Source of the DNA: Cercis canadensis
Lineage: Eukaryota; Streptophyta; Magnoliopsida; Fabales; Fabaceae
DNA: 64,000 nt
Assembly: GCA_003255065.1 (NCBI GenBank)
Contig: QAOA01001436.1
Coordinates: 941,960-1,005,959 of the forward strand
Direction of reading: 5' to 3'
Shown here: in pieces, positions 14,186 to 27,900 of the stretch
Position numbering within the stretch: the stretch's first letter is position 1
Layout: each line of letters opens with the position of its first letter
Notes under the pieces: generated by a model
What the model was told of the DNA's origin: nothing
Database searches by the model: none
What the model saw: only the letters and a program-made list of their open reading frames with translations
Translations under genes and position numbers: made by a program

Positions 14186-14734
14186 AGCTTAATTCCAATT
14201 TTGGTTCCTTATTTTAATTACTTGAACGTTTTGGTCCTCCTTCTTTAAAAATGAACTATTGAGTCCCTCTATATTCATAAAATGTACAATTTTAGTCAAT
14301 TTATCTTTAAGTCAAAATTCTTAGGTTTATTTCAAGGTGTAAAATTCTTTGATTCATAATCTCACCGTTCAGATTGAAGGGTTACATCTTATGAATCTCC
14401 TCACTAAATTTTAACTCGATCTAACGGTGAAACTCAGCCCAAAATATCAAAATCATAATTTTTCATCTAACCGCAAAATTTAGACTTTTTACCGTTAGAT
14501 CGAGCTGAAATTTAATTGAGAGATTCACAAAACGTAACTCTTCAATCTGAACGATGAGATTATAAATCAGATAACTTTACACCTTAAAATAAACCTAAAA
14601 ATTTTGACTTAAAGATAAATGGACTAAACTTGTACATTTTATGAATATAGAGGGACTCAATAGTTCATTTTTAAAGAAAGTGGACCAAAACGTTCAAGTG
14701 GTTAAAATAGGAGGACCAAAATTACAATTAAGCC
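14186..14734. mobile_element. Near-perfect palindromic MITE, 549 bp, 9-bp target duplication (Mutator-like)
   Basis: The termini are AGCTTAATTCCAATTTTGG on the left and CCAAAATTACAATTAAGCC on the right. Complementarity continues over about 250 bp per arm, including AACGTTTTGGTCC / GGACCAAAACGTT and GGGACTCAATAGTTCATTTT and its inverse. The direct repeat ATAAATAAA flanks the element at 14177-14185 and 14735-14743. A 9-bp duplication with very long inverted ends is typical of Mutator-derived MITEs. No coding capacity. The DNA could fold into a long hairpin and feed small RNA production if transcribed. Confidence 0.85.
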
Positions 14735-15057
14735 ATAAATAAAATATCACATGAATATATTATATTATATTAACGTGATAAACATATATAATTTTTATAT
14801 TTTATATTTAATATAATTTATCTTATTTTTTCAAACAAACTTAAAAACAATTTACATGTACATATGTTGTTTCAACATTAATTATTTTCATATGATATGA
14901 CATATTACATAAATACAAAATGTATCTAAGAAACTTCCATAAATAAATAAAGATTTCTCTCATATATTTAAAAATATCAATACAATCCAATGATAATTCA
15001 TAAAAAATAATAATAATAATGAAAAAGATAAAATTATGCCGGATTAAGCAAAATAAA

Positions 15058-15177
15058 AGATAAAGAAAACTGTATGATGTTTGTCCCTTCAAGGCTGAAG
15101 CACTTTCCTTCCTGTCTAGATAAAGAAAACTGTACGATGTCTGTCCCTTCAAGGCTGAAGCAATTTCCTTCCTAGTC
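15058..15177. repeat. 60-bp tandem duplication just downstream of the VRN2 stop codon
   Basis: Two 60-bp units (15058-15117 and 15118-15177) both contain AAAGAAAACTGTA, GTCCCTTCAAGGCTGAAGCA and TTTCCTTCCT, and differ at only a few bases. On the minus strand they lie within about 120 nt after the VRN2 stop, presumably in its 3' UTR. Confidence 0.85.
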
Positions 15178-15178
15178 T

Positions 15179-18100
15179 TCAATTTTTGACAGCATCGGGC
15201 CCCTCGTTTCTGCAAGTATCTAAAATTATACTACAGTTGTTCATCGCGGAGGCATCAAGAAGGCCATGATTCCATAGCTTGATCATGAATAACCTCCAAC
15301 ACCTAAACCCAAGGATATTTCATTAGATAAGCATTACACAATAACCAAAGAAAAAAAAAATCGATGCTTGAGGACTACAAGTTCTTTGATCAGAAGCCAC
15401 AACATAAGTGAGCACAAAACTAAACTAGAGTTTTCTTTTTCAAAAAAAAAAAAAAANNAAAAAAAAAAAAAAAAATCATCGCAATAGAGAATAAAAACAA
15501 AATAACGAAGACAAGTATTGTTGCATTAAGGTGGATTTTCTATCCACTAGCAAACAGCCATACAATATTCATGTGATACGTTCCCTAATTCATATTGCAT
15601 GTATCGTTTTGAAAATGACATCTAAGGTCAGCATTTCCCCACATTAATAAAACTTTAAAGTCATTGTTCCTTCTGCATGGTCCTTGTAGTAGGACAACAC
15701 CATGAACTAAGCGAAATGTTAAAAAAATAAAGAAAGAAGAGCAATACTAGTACCAAAAGAGAGCTGGAGATGAGATTAACTCCTTTCCATGAAGCTTCGA
15801 AAATGCCTCACAGGCCCAGGGAACATGACCATCTGCAAGCACCCTGCCACAGTGAAAAATACATGAAACCAGCATTAAGTAAGCACATGGTACAGGCCAT
15901 TTATTGCACTCAACATACAACAATCAACAACCCAATTAGTTTTACTAGTGGGGAAAAAGAAGCCCAAAAACAAAAAAGGTAGACATATACGAAAAATACC
16001 CACCTTTGCTTCCTCACAAAAGAGTTCCACAGATGCATGAGCTGCTTTTCATCTTTGGAAACATCCACGAAATCATCAAGCATCTGCAACATTACACTTT
16101 GGTATTAGTTTTTGGTGCTTAATCTAAACTAAGCTACTGCATACCTACAGTAAACTGCACGAAATCTCAGGGAGCAACTATGGCTTGTAAGGGTCCAAAT
16201 GAACCAGGAATTTTGAGAAATGGAAAGGATGAGAACTCCAGTAAATTATAAATTGATAATATGGTAATCAGACTCTAAGAGCTATATGAAATGGAATCTT
16301 GTGCTTTCTAAAAAATGTGCCCTGAAGAAATATATTTTAATGCTGCATAAAACAATTCATCATCTTTTGGAGGAGAAAAGGAAAATTGACGGACTTTAGG
16401 AGCTTACCCTTCGATCTTCAAGATCTGCAATGTCATCATCAACTTCATCTTCACTGTCCCGATCTGAAAACACTTGTTCTAGTGCCATAGGCTTCAATTA
16501 AAACATGCAAGAGAGAAAGAGAGAACTTAGAAACAAATTAAGTAAATAATCTTTTATTCATTTGTAAAGCATTAAAAGAACAGACATAAATAGAAGTAGC
16601 CCTATCTTATTCAAAAAGACCACTACTTTTAATTTAGTTAGAGGAAGCATTTAGTCAAGACAACCAAGTAATCAACAAGGATTGTTCAATTAGAAATACT
16701 ACAAAATGGAACTTAGGTGTTGTTAAGTCTTATTTTAATGTTCAGGTTTTCCTTATGGATTTAGTAATAATAGTAAGTCTTAATCCTTATAGGTTGTAAC
16801 CCCAAAAAAAAGAACCTTATAGGATTAGGAAACTATTCCTAATTCTTGTAGGACAAAGTTATAGGAGGTCTATTTAAAGATCTGATTTCCCTTCTAAGGG
16901 AATTGTTGCTTTGACCCACTAAGTCCTAAAACCCCAGTCTCAATTCTCAAAGGAACTGTTCACGAAACAGCCACCTAAGACCCAAAAAGCCATCCTTTTG
17001 CCTACAAAATGTCCCTTTTCTTCACATACAAACAATAAACCATCAATCCTCCATCTTTCTACCCTTCTTCAGTCACCCCAAGAAACCTTGCTAACCAAAG
17101 CAACTAATGCCAACCAGTGAATCTAAAAATGACTAAGTGGATTTCCACAATCAGGGGACAGGAATAACAAGGATCCAAATATTCATCCTTATATGTGGTG
17201 TTTTAGAGATAAGAGGATCTCCAAAGAGAACTATATATGCTATTAGTAATTACAATGAGCATTAGCACCAACCAATACATATGAGAGATTGAAATTGAAC
17301 ATAAAAAAGCAAGCTTTCAACAGTCAACAAATCAAAGAGCCTGAAACTGACTGGCGGCAGTCAACTTATGTATGGAATAGCTAATATATCAAGCATGTTA
17401 AGAAGTGCATACTAAAGAAAAATACTCAGATAGATCTAAGAAAACTAATCACCTGAACTCTGTGAGAGTGAAAGAACTGTCGTTTTTGCAGGAGCATCCC
17501 TCTGGAGAAACAAAAATTGAATAAAATTATAAATAATTATATGCCCAAATTAAGAACATATTGAGAAGGATAACGAGAATAATCAAATGAATCATGTTAA
17601 GAAAACTTGGAGGGCAAGAGTAGAGCGGAAACAAGGGAGAAGAAAAATAAATTGATTACTCTGATGGTGTACATAACACTGTTTCGGCCACTTTCTTTTT
17701 GGCCATTGGTGTGCATAACACCTTCTTTTGGGGCCATTGAAGTACATAGGACGTTTTTTTTTTTCAGCCATTGGTGTACATAATATACTCAATGACTCTT
17801 ACACCCGTTATTTTGGGTGCCCTACAAGTAACTACTTTTTCCTTGACTCACAAGACTTACATTTTTCAATAAAAAAGGTTTTTTTGGTTGAGGAAGAGAA
17901 AAAAAAGAGGGGGGGGGGGGGGAACTACCAGTCCACAGCAGCACAGACATTACTAAGGGAGCCCAAGCCCAAACCCGCAGGAGATAAGACTATATTTCTG
18001 AACGAAATACATATCTTTAATTGCTAAAAATCCAAGCGTAAAAAAACAAAGGAAGCAGGACGTAGGTTTTAAGAACGTACTTTCTTGAGTCTGATCGATC

Positions 18101-21100
18101 CACGTTCAACTTCCTTGTTTTAGCAGGCTGTGCAGGGTTACTTCTCTGTACTGATTTACTACATTCAGGATCCCCAGATGGCATGGCAATTGAAACACCT
18201 GGAATGTTGAAACTGGACGCAACATGTTCCAAGCAGTCTGTTGTGCCAGGATAATCAGGACCAGAATTTCCCCCACCATGTCTTCCGTTCTGCAAATCCT
18301 TCCGACTGGGAAATGTCTTAGACATGTCTTCATCTTTGCTGGAGAGGACATCTAGACATGACTTTAAAATTTCAGTCCAGCCCATAAAAAATATTATTAA
18401 TAAAGAATTATGCGGACATTATGTTTTAATTTCATGAGTTACACATGCAAGATCATTTAGATTATAAAGAACATGTAGATATGCTATAGTAAAATATATA
18501 TCAATTTTCTCTCCCCCTAGGGACGAGTTTAGAAAAGCACTAATGTCCTATAATAGTCTTTTGTGGATATGATTAAGAATACGTGTATTATGAGCATTTT
18601 ATGAATTTATTCGTTAACAGAGAAAGTAAGAGGAATGATCACGGGAAAAAGAAACTAATATAGCTCTTCTAGACCCATATAATACAATAACCAGACAAAT
18701 ATGGACTGCAAATTAACAAGTGAGGTTTTCTGCAATATACTGTGTGGAGGCTGTGAGTGTGTCACACACCACAGCTATATGTTCTCCACTTGTGTAACAG
18801 AGGAGATAAATGGAATTCTCTGCCCTTGCCTGTCCCTTCGGTTACTGCTTAGCTAGTTCTCTACTAAGTATTAATTTACTTTCTCTTTCAGCTGGCCAGA
18901 GAATTGGAATTCAGAAAACAGTAGATTTTATAGCCATGGCAGGCATCAAGATACAATTCTTACCATCATCCTTCTCTAGAAATCCGTTTTGTACGCCTTC
19001 TGCAGCCAACCTGGGTGATTCCAACTCCAGGAACTTTACATTGGCACACTTTTCATTTTGAACAGACTCCTTTTGTTTTCGTTGTTGAGGCCTTGAACTG
19101 TACAGTTTACCATTTTTTTCAACATTTCAAAACCGATAATCTTACTCAAAATTATACAAATTGGTCAGTAACTGCTTTAAACATTGATACAAACCAGAAG
19201 AAGAAGGTCTGTGATCGTGGATTCACTCCATCAGCTACATTCTGCATACAAATACATGTTAACAAACTAGATAATTAGCAAAATTCAATCTTTTCAAAAA
19301 AAAAAAAAGAAACGATCAATGATTAGGATGTCCAAAAGTGTTTGTCATGACCAAATCTAAACCAATGATCATGCATGACATATTTAAGACAAATATGTCA
19401 TAGAAAGTTGCCTGGCATGACAGATTAATGCAAGTGGAAATATATTCTCAAAGCTAAACTTCAGCCTCCGTTTGATGCCCATAGGAACACATTGGACAAT
19501 GGGCACGCTTCCCAAAAAGGTGATTAGACTTACATGGTCTGCACCTGATCCTACCATATAAGACATGTAAATCCTAGATTAAGGCAACGTCAGTCCTGGT
19601 GCTATGGTAATACAGGAACAAAACCAGAAATGTGTTCCAAAAAATGGAGCCCATATTAACGCTGGACCAATACAACAGACAGAAATCAAGAAAACCAAGA
19701 TGGTTCTGATCAGTATAAGAGAAGCTATCAAAACCATTCTCCCTGTTGCAATCAGAACCACTGAAGAAACCAGACTCTGTTGGACCAACAAGAGAAGACC
19801 CCCCTCAATTGTGCTTGACAAAACATCAAGTACTAGATATAAGGCCAGATCCTGAAAAGTTGCTTCTGATCAACTCTAAATTTGTTTAAACAATTTTCAA
19901 TTCCTAAGCAAAATAACTGTTGAGTGTTCACTGTACTTCCAAATTGAATAGAACTCTGACCTCTGATCTCAATATGTCAATTTTCACAGAGACATTCACT
20001 GCTTGGTATTCTCCTGTCACCTATAAAATAAAGCTATTGTAGTTGATAATCTATTTAGAAATAATCAACAAATATGAAAATTGACTTCACAGTTTATAAT
20101 AAAAATTGCTAACCCAGAATTCAAAGTTGAATAGATCATGTGATGAACAAAGATGAAATCGCAGACCCTGCAAAAGGAAACCAAGGTTTTTATATGACCG
20201 TCACAGAATAGTGCACAAAAATTTACGCAAATCATTTAAGAAAGAACTCTGGTATATCATGACCATAGAAGAAAAGGAAAAAAGGAAAGTAGCTAGGATG
20301 TGATGATTAAGCAATTATGTCAACCTTGAAGAGACAACTTAGCATGACTTTATATTAGAAACTCTCAACAAAGTAAATAGCCAAAAGAAAATGTAGCAAA
20401 CGTCAGAGAATAAATGATTTATGAAAGTAACTTTCTCACAGAAGATGAGCAAGTTGAGACTTGTAGGAATGATTAAAGATGTAATTATTACCCAAACAAT
20501 GATTTCATATTAAAACTTTTAGAGCTAAAAAAATATGATATATACATGCACTCTAATATTATCAAATCAGAGAATAAATGTTTTAGTATACATATGCTGA
20601 AACGCAATACTTTTTCCATGACAAGTAGTTGTTTGACAGAGTCATTTTGGAAACAAGAATAACCAGAGGTTGATATAAACATTATCACCAAGCTCAAACT
20701 TCAAAGTTTTTCTTTCTTCCAGCGTGAATGAACAAATTTGAAAATATCACGCCCAATCTTTGTCATCATGAACAGAACAAACAATACAATAACACTACTC
20801 ACAGCACATACCTTAAAGGTCGCACATTGTAGCAAGCAGAATGGACAAGCATAGTCTTCAGTTACTGCATTAGGAAAGGGATGGAAAATGTATCAGTATT
20901 TTCAAAATCTTAATCCCCGAAACAATAAGTGGCTGAAATTCTGCTATAGGGAAGTTACATCCATGTGCAACTGCAAGGAAGTGATAGTGAGTGAAAAGAA
21001 AAATATATGATAGAATGTTGACAAATGCCAAGCCAAATTTTTTTATTGCACTAGGAAAAACAAACTAATTAAAAGAAGGCAGGGGGAAAGATGCAACGTT

Positions 21101-21648
21101 AAACCTCATAAAAGAAAATGAATAATACCTTCCGTCTTCCGAAGCTTGTTGTAATAGTCCCTATAGTTGAAAATCACAATTGCGGGTATCAACCTAGACA
21201 ATATAGTAATGTAGCCAAACGTATTAACCACCAAAAAAGCAAAAAATATATATTATCCTTTGTAAAACTCATGAAACAATAGGTATATTCAGCATCAAGA
21301 AGGAAAAAAAGTACCTCCTTTTGCGCCTTGCACGTATTTTGTAGTGCAAACATCTCCGAAGAAATGAAGGCTGCCACAGGGGGAAAAAATTTTATGGATT
21401 AGAAAGTAGAATCATGAAGATATGGTAGAGACCAGTAATCACATAAATTGTAAGAAAAACATGGCTAATATGGGAAAGGGATTGAATCCTAATAGTGCAA
21501 TAAAAATGCATTATTATTTTACATTATGAAGAGCACGGCGGTAGAGAATGTTGTAGAGTTCAACAGGCTTGCAATATATTAGAAGACTCTCGTCAGCTGC
21601 AACGGCTTCTTCAGCGGAATGATGTACAGGAGAATTTTGACGGCACAT
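15179..21648 (-). CDS. VRN2: VRN2/EMF2-type Polycomb (PRC2) subunit, VEFS-box protein
   Basis: Fourteen exons (21523-21648, 21315-21370, 21129-21193, 20812-20864, 20114-20167, 19961-20020, 19195-19241, 18964-19097, 18081-18351, 17453-17501, 16408-16491, 16004-16083, 15754-15843, 15179-15302) sum to 1293 nt, or 430 residues, close to Arabidopsis VRN2. The start MCRQNSPVH with LLIYCKPVELYNIL matches the VRN2 rather than the EMF2 N-terminus. The C2H2 finger spans exons 4-5 (CPFCLLQC, GLRFHLCSSHDLFNFEFW). The VEFS box begins GMLLQKRQFFHSHRVQP and continues MLDDFVDVSKDEKQ, HLWNSFVRKQR, DGHVPWACEAFSKLHG, ending WRLFMIKLWNHGLLD. The Su(z)12 homologue is a core PRC2 subunit; the VEFS box contacts the E(z) methyltransferase for H3K27 methylation, and in Arabidopsis VRN2 maintains vernalisation silencing. 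Nuclear. All key zinc ligands are present. Introns carry only simple or degenerate repeats. Confidence 0.93.
15457..15458. other. Two Ns within an A homopolymer
   Basis: Two ambiguous bases interrupt an A run of roughly 15 bases on either side, inside the last VRN2 intron. The run length is not reliable. It does not affect the coding sequence. Confidence 0.8.
16730..16990. other. LTR-like stretch in a VRN2 intron, unconfirmed
   Basis: The stretch begins TGTTAAGTCTTATTTTA and carries repeated TCTTAATCCTTATAGG / AACCTTATAGGATTAGG motifs and CTATTTAAAG before a C-rich segment. It recalls a short LTR, but I found no paired LTR or target duplication. Confidence 0.25.
17661..17787. repeat. Degenerate short repeats (GGCCATTGGTGTACATAA) in a VRN2 intron
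   Basis: The motif GGCCATTGGTGTACATAA and variants occur about four times with spacing near 33-38 bp: gatggtgtacataacac, ggccattggtgtgcataacac, gccattgaagtacatag and gccattggtgtacataata. T-rich linkers separate the copies. No function is evident. Confidence 0.6.
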
Positions 21649-22675
21649 ATTAGCTTTTGTACCTGCAGCAGCAGAAGCAGCTCATATAATTATATACTGA
21701 AAACCGAATGCACCTCGTATCGTACATACACGTACACTTATTTCAGACGAGAAATTTTTTGGTGGATTGTGACAAGAGAAATGCATCGCAAAGAATTGAA
21801 AAAACAAAGGAAATGTTTCATTTCATTTCTTTTGGAAAGAAAATTTGGGGAGTAATTCAAAAAGCACGGCATAAGAGAGCAACGAGTTGCGGTGTTTAAG
21901 CACCGAGTTTAATTTCATCAGCTACCTACCAGCGATAAAATGAGATAGAGAGAAAGAGAGAGAGAGGGGCTTACAGAGGAAAGAGCAGAACGCAAGGCAC
22001 CTGGTTGTGTGTGTTAAGACTGTTGACGCGTCGATACGGGACCTTGCAATAGTAGAGAGAAAAACTCGGTCGTTGGATGGGCCTAACCACACCAGACAAA
22101 GCCCAGTCTAGAGGCCCATCTATCGTAGCCCAACTCATCTTTTTTTTTGGTCAAAGCCCAACTATTTCACATGGTCCATGAAAGAAAGGCCCTGGAGTAT
22201 GCAATAACACTTTGCTTTGCAAAACGTTTAAGCAAAAAATAAAAAGCCAGGCATAGTTGTCTTCAGTTATTTTTTAGTTATTTCGATCACCTAAACATGC
22301 AACTTGCAATAAATGTTAGTAATAGTCTTATAAAACAAACCAGCCATTTACGTAATATTATCACGAAATATTCTCAAAGGAACAACATAATTATGTAATG
22401 CATACGTCATTTCCACGTAGAATTAATTGAGTGCAATCTAACTCTTGAGCTTGAAACTTTCAGCATTAGAAAAACCTCAAATGACCATATTCTTGTGTTT
22501 AGACGCATGGATTGGGAAGTAAATTTGCCAATTATGAAACAGACTACAAATGTATTTCGAAGATCCAATAGTTGTCTTTACATTGTAAAACTGTTTTTTA
22601 TTACTACTGGGGAAAGAAAATAATAATATTTAAATGCAACTTTCAAAAAAATAAAATAAAATTTGACCAGTTCAT

Positions 22676-22695
22676 TATATATATATATATATATT
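22676..22695. repeat. (TA)n microsatellite
   Basis: A 20-bp TATATA run in the gene-free spacer. Confidence 0.8.
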
Positions 22696-24885
22696 GTATG
22701 AGTTAATCCTTATACCAAACAGCGAGTACTTAATCCCAATAAAGTCAAGCCATTTAAACGAAAATAAGTTGTAACTAATTCAAGCAAGATATACCTCCCC
22801 CCATCCCCAACAGCCAATAGAAAGAAACAAAGATATTAGTATATTAGTTATCCAATGTTTTGTCAACATTATTTCAAAAGTAATGGTTTCTTGTTTGACA
22901 TCATATAAAAAAAAAAAAAAAACAGTTTATTGTTTGACAAGTTGTTAACTAAATCAAATTCAGATAGTAAAATGTCAATTGTGTTTGAATTAAAGACAGT
23001 CGTATAGATTTCATTCTTTCGAAATAGTCACCTAACATTAGATTGTCAAGTAGCACCTAACAACAATTTTCATACATCATTAATAAAGTGTTGGCTCAGT
23101 AAAAACAAATTGAGCTCCAAGGCATTATAAGCTTAAGGTATTGAGTTCAAATTTTTGGAGTTACACTTGTTGAAAGGAATTTACTAATTACTGTTTTCGT
23201 CTCAAACAATGATTAGTCTCATATTCAAAAGGCATGAGGATATCCTAAAAATAAAAATAAAAAAAATTCATACATCACAAACTCATATTTTAAGACATAT
23301 ATGTATGAGAAAGTTAAGTTTACAATAAAGAAAAATAATTAGAAAATTTGCACCCGCCAATAGATTTATGGTAAAGAAAAACAAAAATTGTTGGTCAACA
23401 TCCCATTTAAGTCTTGGACAAGGCAGAGCAATTAATTATTATTATTTCTCACAAGTCACAACCGTACTCGTTTTCATGGAAGAGGAACGAGTAATGAGTT
23501 ATTACGAGGAATTATTCAATTTGGTCTCTGTGACAACAAAATATATATAATTACGTCACCCCTGATGATGAACAAAAGAGGACAAGTTTGGTAAGAAACT
23601 GAATTAAAAGCAAAGAATGGAGGAGCTGAGATATATAGTCAATTGTTCATGCAACACACTTTTACAACAACCTTTGTAGTTCATTACGAGTGGGAACAAC
23701 AGCTTGCTTACAAATACACAAAGAATGACTTGACCAATTATTTTTTGAACTTTGAAATGGATTTTGATCACTTTTAAAATAGACCAAGACCAAATAAAGT
23801 ACTTTTATTCACTAGTGTCATGTTACACAAATCCATGTTTCGCAAGTAAAGTCCCAAAAGTTTATAGCAACAAGACACTCAATTTAATGTTAACAACCAA
23901 TTGAAGTCTACCCCGCGAAAAGGGTTGGACATTTTCATTTGGATTGTTAAGGAAAACAAAAATTAATATTTCGATTAATTAATTATATCATTTTCCAACT
24001 CCTCCATATAATTTGAATAAGTGAACAATGGCATGTATAAAATAAAGATATTTCAGAAAAATATATTATTAAACAATATAATTAACATATAATCCGTAAT
24101 GAAAGTAACATATATATAATATAACAGTTTCTGAATCGATATTGTTTTCAAGTTGGGGTTGACTATATGCATGTTACACATGTAGACATGCCAGTTGCAA
24201 TGCATATAGCAGCAGCGAAGAAGCTATAGATCTAATATGGAGTTGAACTTGAGATTTTTTGAAGGTGACATTCCTACTTAATTTCCTATCATGTTGCCTT
24301 GTACTGTGCTATTGTAAGTCACTGACTCATTATTTATTCCACACTTGAAGTTTCTCATATCGTCTTTTTTGCTCTCTCTCATCTAGTTATATATTTATGT
24401 TAGGCATGGAAGGGACGTGGGAAATTAAAAAAGAAAGAAAACTCAAGTCAAGAGAGAGCATGCTTCTGTGTAATAATGACTAAGATTTTGAAAAATAAGC
24501 ATAGCAGTATAGCACCCCCAACTCCACGCACTAGTACTTTTTTTGTTCATTAGTTAGGGGATCTTCTCACGTGGGATACACATGGTTCTTATTTCCTAAA
24601 CAAGCTTCACAATTCAGATATATACTAGTTTAACTAAGCATCTCAAATTTCTTGAGGAATTATTGATTGTCTATTCGTACAATTCTAAAGCAATAATTTA
24701 ACACCCCAGGTGAACCAATACAACAGCTCTTACTGTTAGTTAGGAGGTGTTTGTCTGTTAATTTTTAGAAAAATAAAGATTATTCTAACATTAATTTTTT
24801 AAAGAAATATAAAATATGAATATTTTGGGTATTAACAAAAACAAATTAGTTTCAGCCTCATGTAATGTACGGAGTGTTAAATGAA

Positions 24886-24937
24886 GAGAAAAAAAAAAAA
24901 AAAAAAAAANAAAAAAAAAAAAAAAAAAAAAAAAAAA
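24886..24937. repeat. Poly-A tract with an N
   Basis: About 50 A are interrupted by one n at 24910. It is an assembly-limited homopolymer; a retroposed poly-A tail is possible, but no element body is seen upstream. Confidence 0.7.
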
Positions 24938-27900
24938 CTGACAACGTGTTGTCTAAAAATTGTACACATTTTTTTCCTTTTGCTACAAAAGTTTCACGCC
25001 TATACTATAGGAGTGCAGTGTACATAGGCCATGTTTATATCACTTTCTGAGTTGGTTTCGGGCCCTCTCCCAACTCCCAACTCCCCACTTCCTCATTTTT
25101 ATCTCATGTGCTAAATGTTTAATTTACTGCATTATATATTTTTTATTTTGCTAAAAAGTTGGCACTCCACTTTATTCATTTAATACTTATACTCCTAAGA
25201 ATCACCCGAGCGTGTCTGCGGTACGGTCACTTTCCATTTTCCACAATAATGTCGGTGGTCTCTATTTGTCAACTGAAAAGTTAAATCAATATTTCACTGT
25301 AAGCCGAAAAGGAATAAAGTTACTCTTGTACTCTCCGCTTGCATTTTTAATATTTAATTAACCATTCTAATTTGTACAAAAAGTTCCTGTCTCTCACTTT
25401 TATTTCAACAAAGTAGCTAAGAACTCAATATCAAACAGTATAAAATGGAAATAATATAATATTTTTCTCGATTTCGGCACTTGCCACGTGGGATACTTAA
25501 TTATACTATTAAATGTCTCCTTTACTGGTTTTAGACTTTTAAGTTGTGAATGAGATTGAGAATTACTGCTACATCCTTTTTAAAAAAATTCAGAGTCAAC
25601 TTAGTGTGTAGTTTACAAGACGCGGGTGCATGTCGCGTCAGACGCGCAGCAGATCGAGTGTTTTTTTCTCCAAAATTTAAAATTTTAAGTGTTTATTGAT
25701 TGATAACCGAGTATTTTTATTTACATTATGTTATATATATATGACTCTACTAAAAACGTTCAACAGCTTGAATTAAAAAAAAAATAAAATATATTGTGTA
25801 AATAATTGTGTGCATTTAATATTTTCTCATTCAAAACTGGAGGAAAGAACCACAGTAGGCCATAGATACTCACACGAGTTTCTTTTTGCCTTTTGCGGCT
25901 ACACACTTTATGCATGTAGATTTAAAAATATTTGCATATATAAACAATTGTAAGCTCGTGAATCAAAAGGTTTGAATTAGAAACAAACAAGACCAAAAAC
26001 ACTTATTGCCCTTTATCATAGTAAAGTATATCGGGAAACCCAAAGAACAACCTTCAACTAAGCACAACATAATGAAAATCGATATATTTTGATTTTGACT
26101 TGACCATTAAATATTTAAGAGAACTAATGGTTGTAAATATATATGTTAAGGAGTGTTTGGCATTAGCTAGAAATACATGACATAAAATGCAAGAAAGCAT
26201 GAATTGACAGTAAATTAGATGATGTATATTTCATTTAGGGGGCATTTGTCCAACTCCACAAATTAGATAATAACTAGTGGAATGATTATTGAAATTAAAA
26301 GGACATTTATGGAATGTGTCTATCACTAGTATATTTTTTACGCGGTGAGTGTTTGATGACAATAAATGGTCATGTAAGAGTAGTCGCTGCACTATTAATT
26401 TGTTGATGGTAGATACAAAAATTAGGTAGTCATCATCGTCTTGAGGACCACTTTTGAGTCGCATTATGTTGAGTTACATAGTGTGCTAAGAAAACACCTT
26501 GTGTAGGTAGTACTATCACCTTCCACAATGTGTTAATTATATAAGGTGGAGTAGAAAGAAAGCAGAGCACAGTTGCTGGAAATCATGCCTTTAACTATTT
26601 GCATATATTAAAATGTGAGCACAGCGCTGCAAGTGACAAAGTTGCGATGTGTGTGTGTGTGTTTTATTTTGTAATGTACATGCGTTTTAATTACACGAGG
26701 ATTTAGATTGAATAAAGTTCCAGGCACAATGCGTAGTATCTTTGTGGGACTGATAATCAATTGCTTGTTAGTGGGAATTGCACGTGATAATGTCTCCTTT
26801 AAATTGCAAAGCGTCCAATCAATATAAAATCATCACGTTCTTATTTATCTTCCACAAATTAAAGCCCTTTAAAAAAGAAGCAAAGTACACATACAAGTTG
26901 GTGACAAAAGCATATGTAGCTACGTAAAGTATATATAGTTTGATAGTTACGCTTATCTGGTGGTTCTGGCTTGTGGTATTGTGATTGAATACGGCAAATA
27001 CAAAAGAAGGAGCAAGGAAGGTCACAGATATGAAGAGAGAAAAAGATGAAGAGTTATAATTCAGTTGAGCGTGTTCTTAGTAATAAACTTTTTCTTTTCA
27101 TTTATTTATTTTTTGTTCAAATTTTTTCAATTACAAATACGGTCTTTAGTTATCCATAGGCAAAAAAAGAAAAAGAAAAAGAAAGAAAGCATATCCATTA
27201 ATATAGCCATAAGTTCAACAGCAACCGGCGGCATTGCTAGAAGGTGGAAGGATGCTTTTGAAAGAGCAGCCATTTTTGTATATATATATATATATGTTTT
27301 AGATTTCGTTACAGTTCAACATGTTAGGCATCTCCAATATTGTTTAGTATTCATAACGAGGAAAAGTTTTTAATTGGTTGGAACAGAGTAGTCATTAATT
27401 TTGAATTACACTAGTTTGAATTATTAGTTTATTGTTGAGTACACTTAATTGAAACGCAAGTAGCATGCATTGCGCAAGAGTGTGTGTTATCAAGTGATAC
27501 TATTATTAGGGCTTGAATTGAGTTGAACAACAAATTAATAGGTAGTCGTCTACCTAAGACAACGTAAAATTATGTCTATTACTGGAAATTTTGAGTTTTT
27601 TTCCCTCAGGCTCAAGCACAAGTATTTGACTTGAATTGCTCTACAATTCAATGTTCAAACTTTAAACTTTTTCCAGGCCTCACCTGAAAATTCTCAAATG
27701 ACCAACACAGCTATTGAAAATTTAAGCTGACAATTAAAGAGCTATATGGCAGAATATATGTGTCGTAAAGGTAATAGATATCAAATTCCAAAGAAACTTC
27801 AATTTTATTGGAGGAAAACTACATAAACCAAATAGCTAGCTTGATTCTGATGGTCCCAGCATATAGTTCGCAGAAACTAACAAAGTTTGACTTGAAAATG

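Larger units (their letters stand above)
12928..15178. other. Spacer between convergent genes; A+T-rich, with MITEs
   Basis: The convergent 3' ends of the PHD/GNAT and VRN2 genes face each other here. The spacer holds a palindromic MITE (14186-14734), a weaker inverted repeat at about 13690-13910 and a 60-bp tandem duplication next to the VRN2 stop (15058-15177). I see no gene. Confidence 0.6.

Noticed and set aside
19579-19855. Overlapping open frames inside a VRN2 intron
   Set aside because: The VRN2 exons at 19961 and 19241 join in phase without them, and there is no domain.
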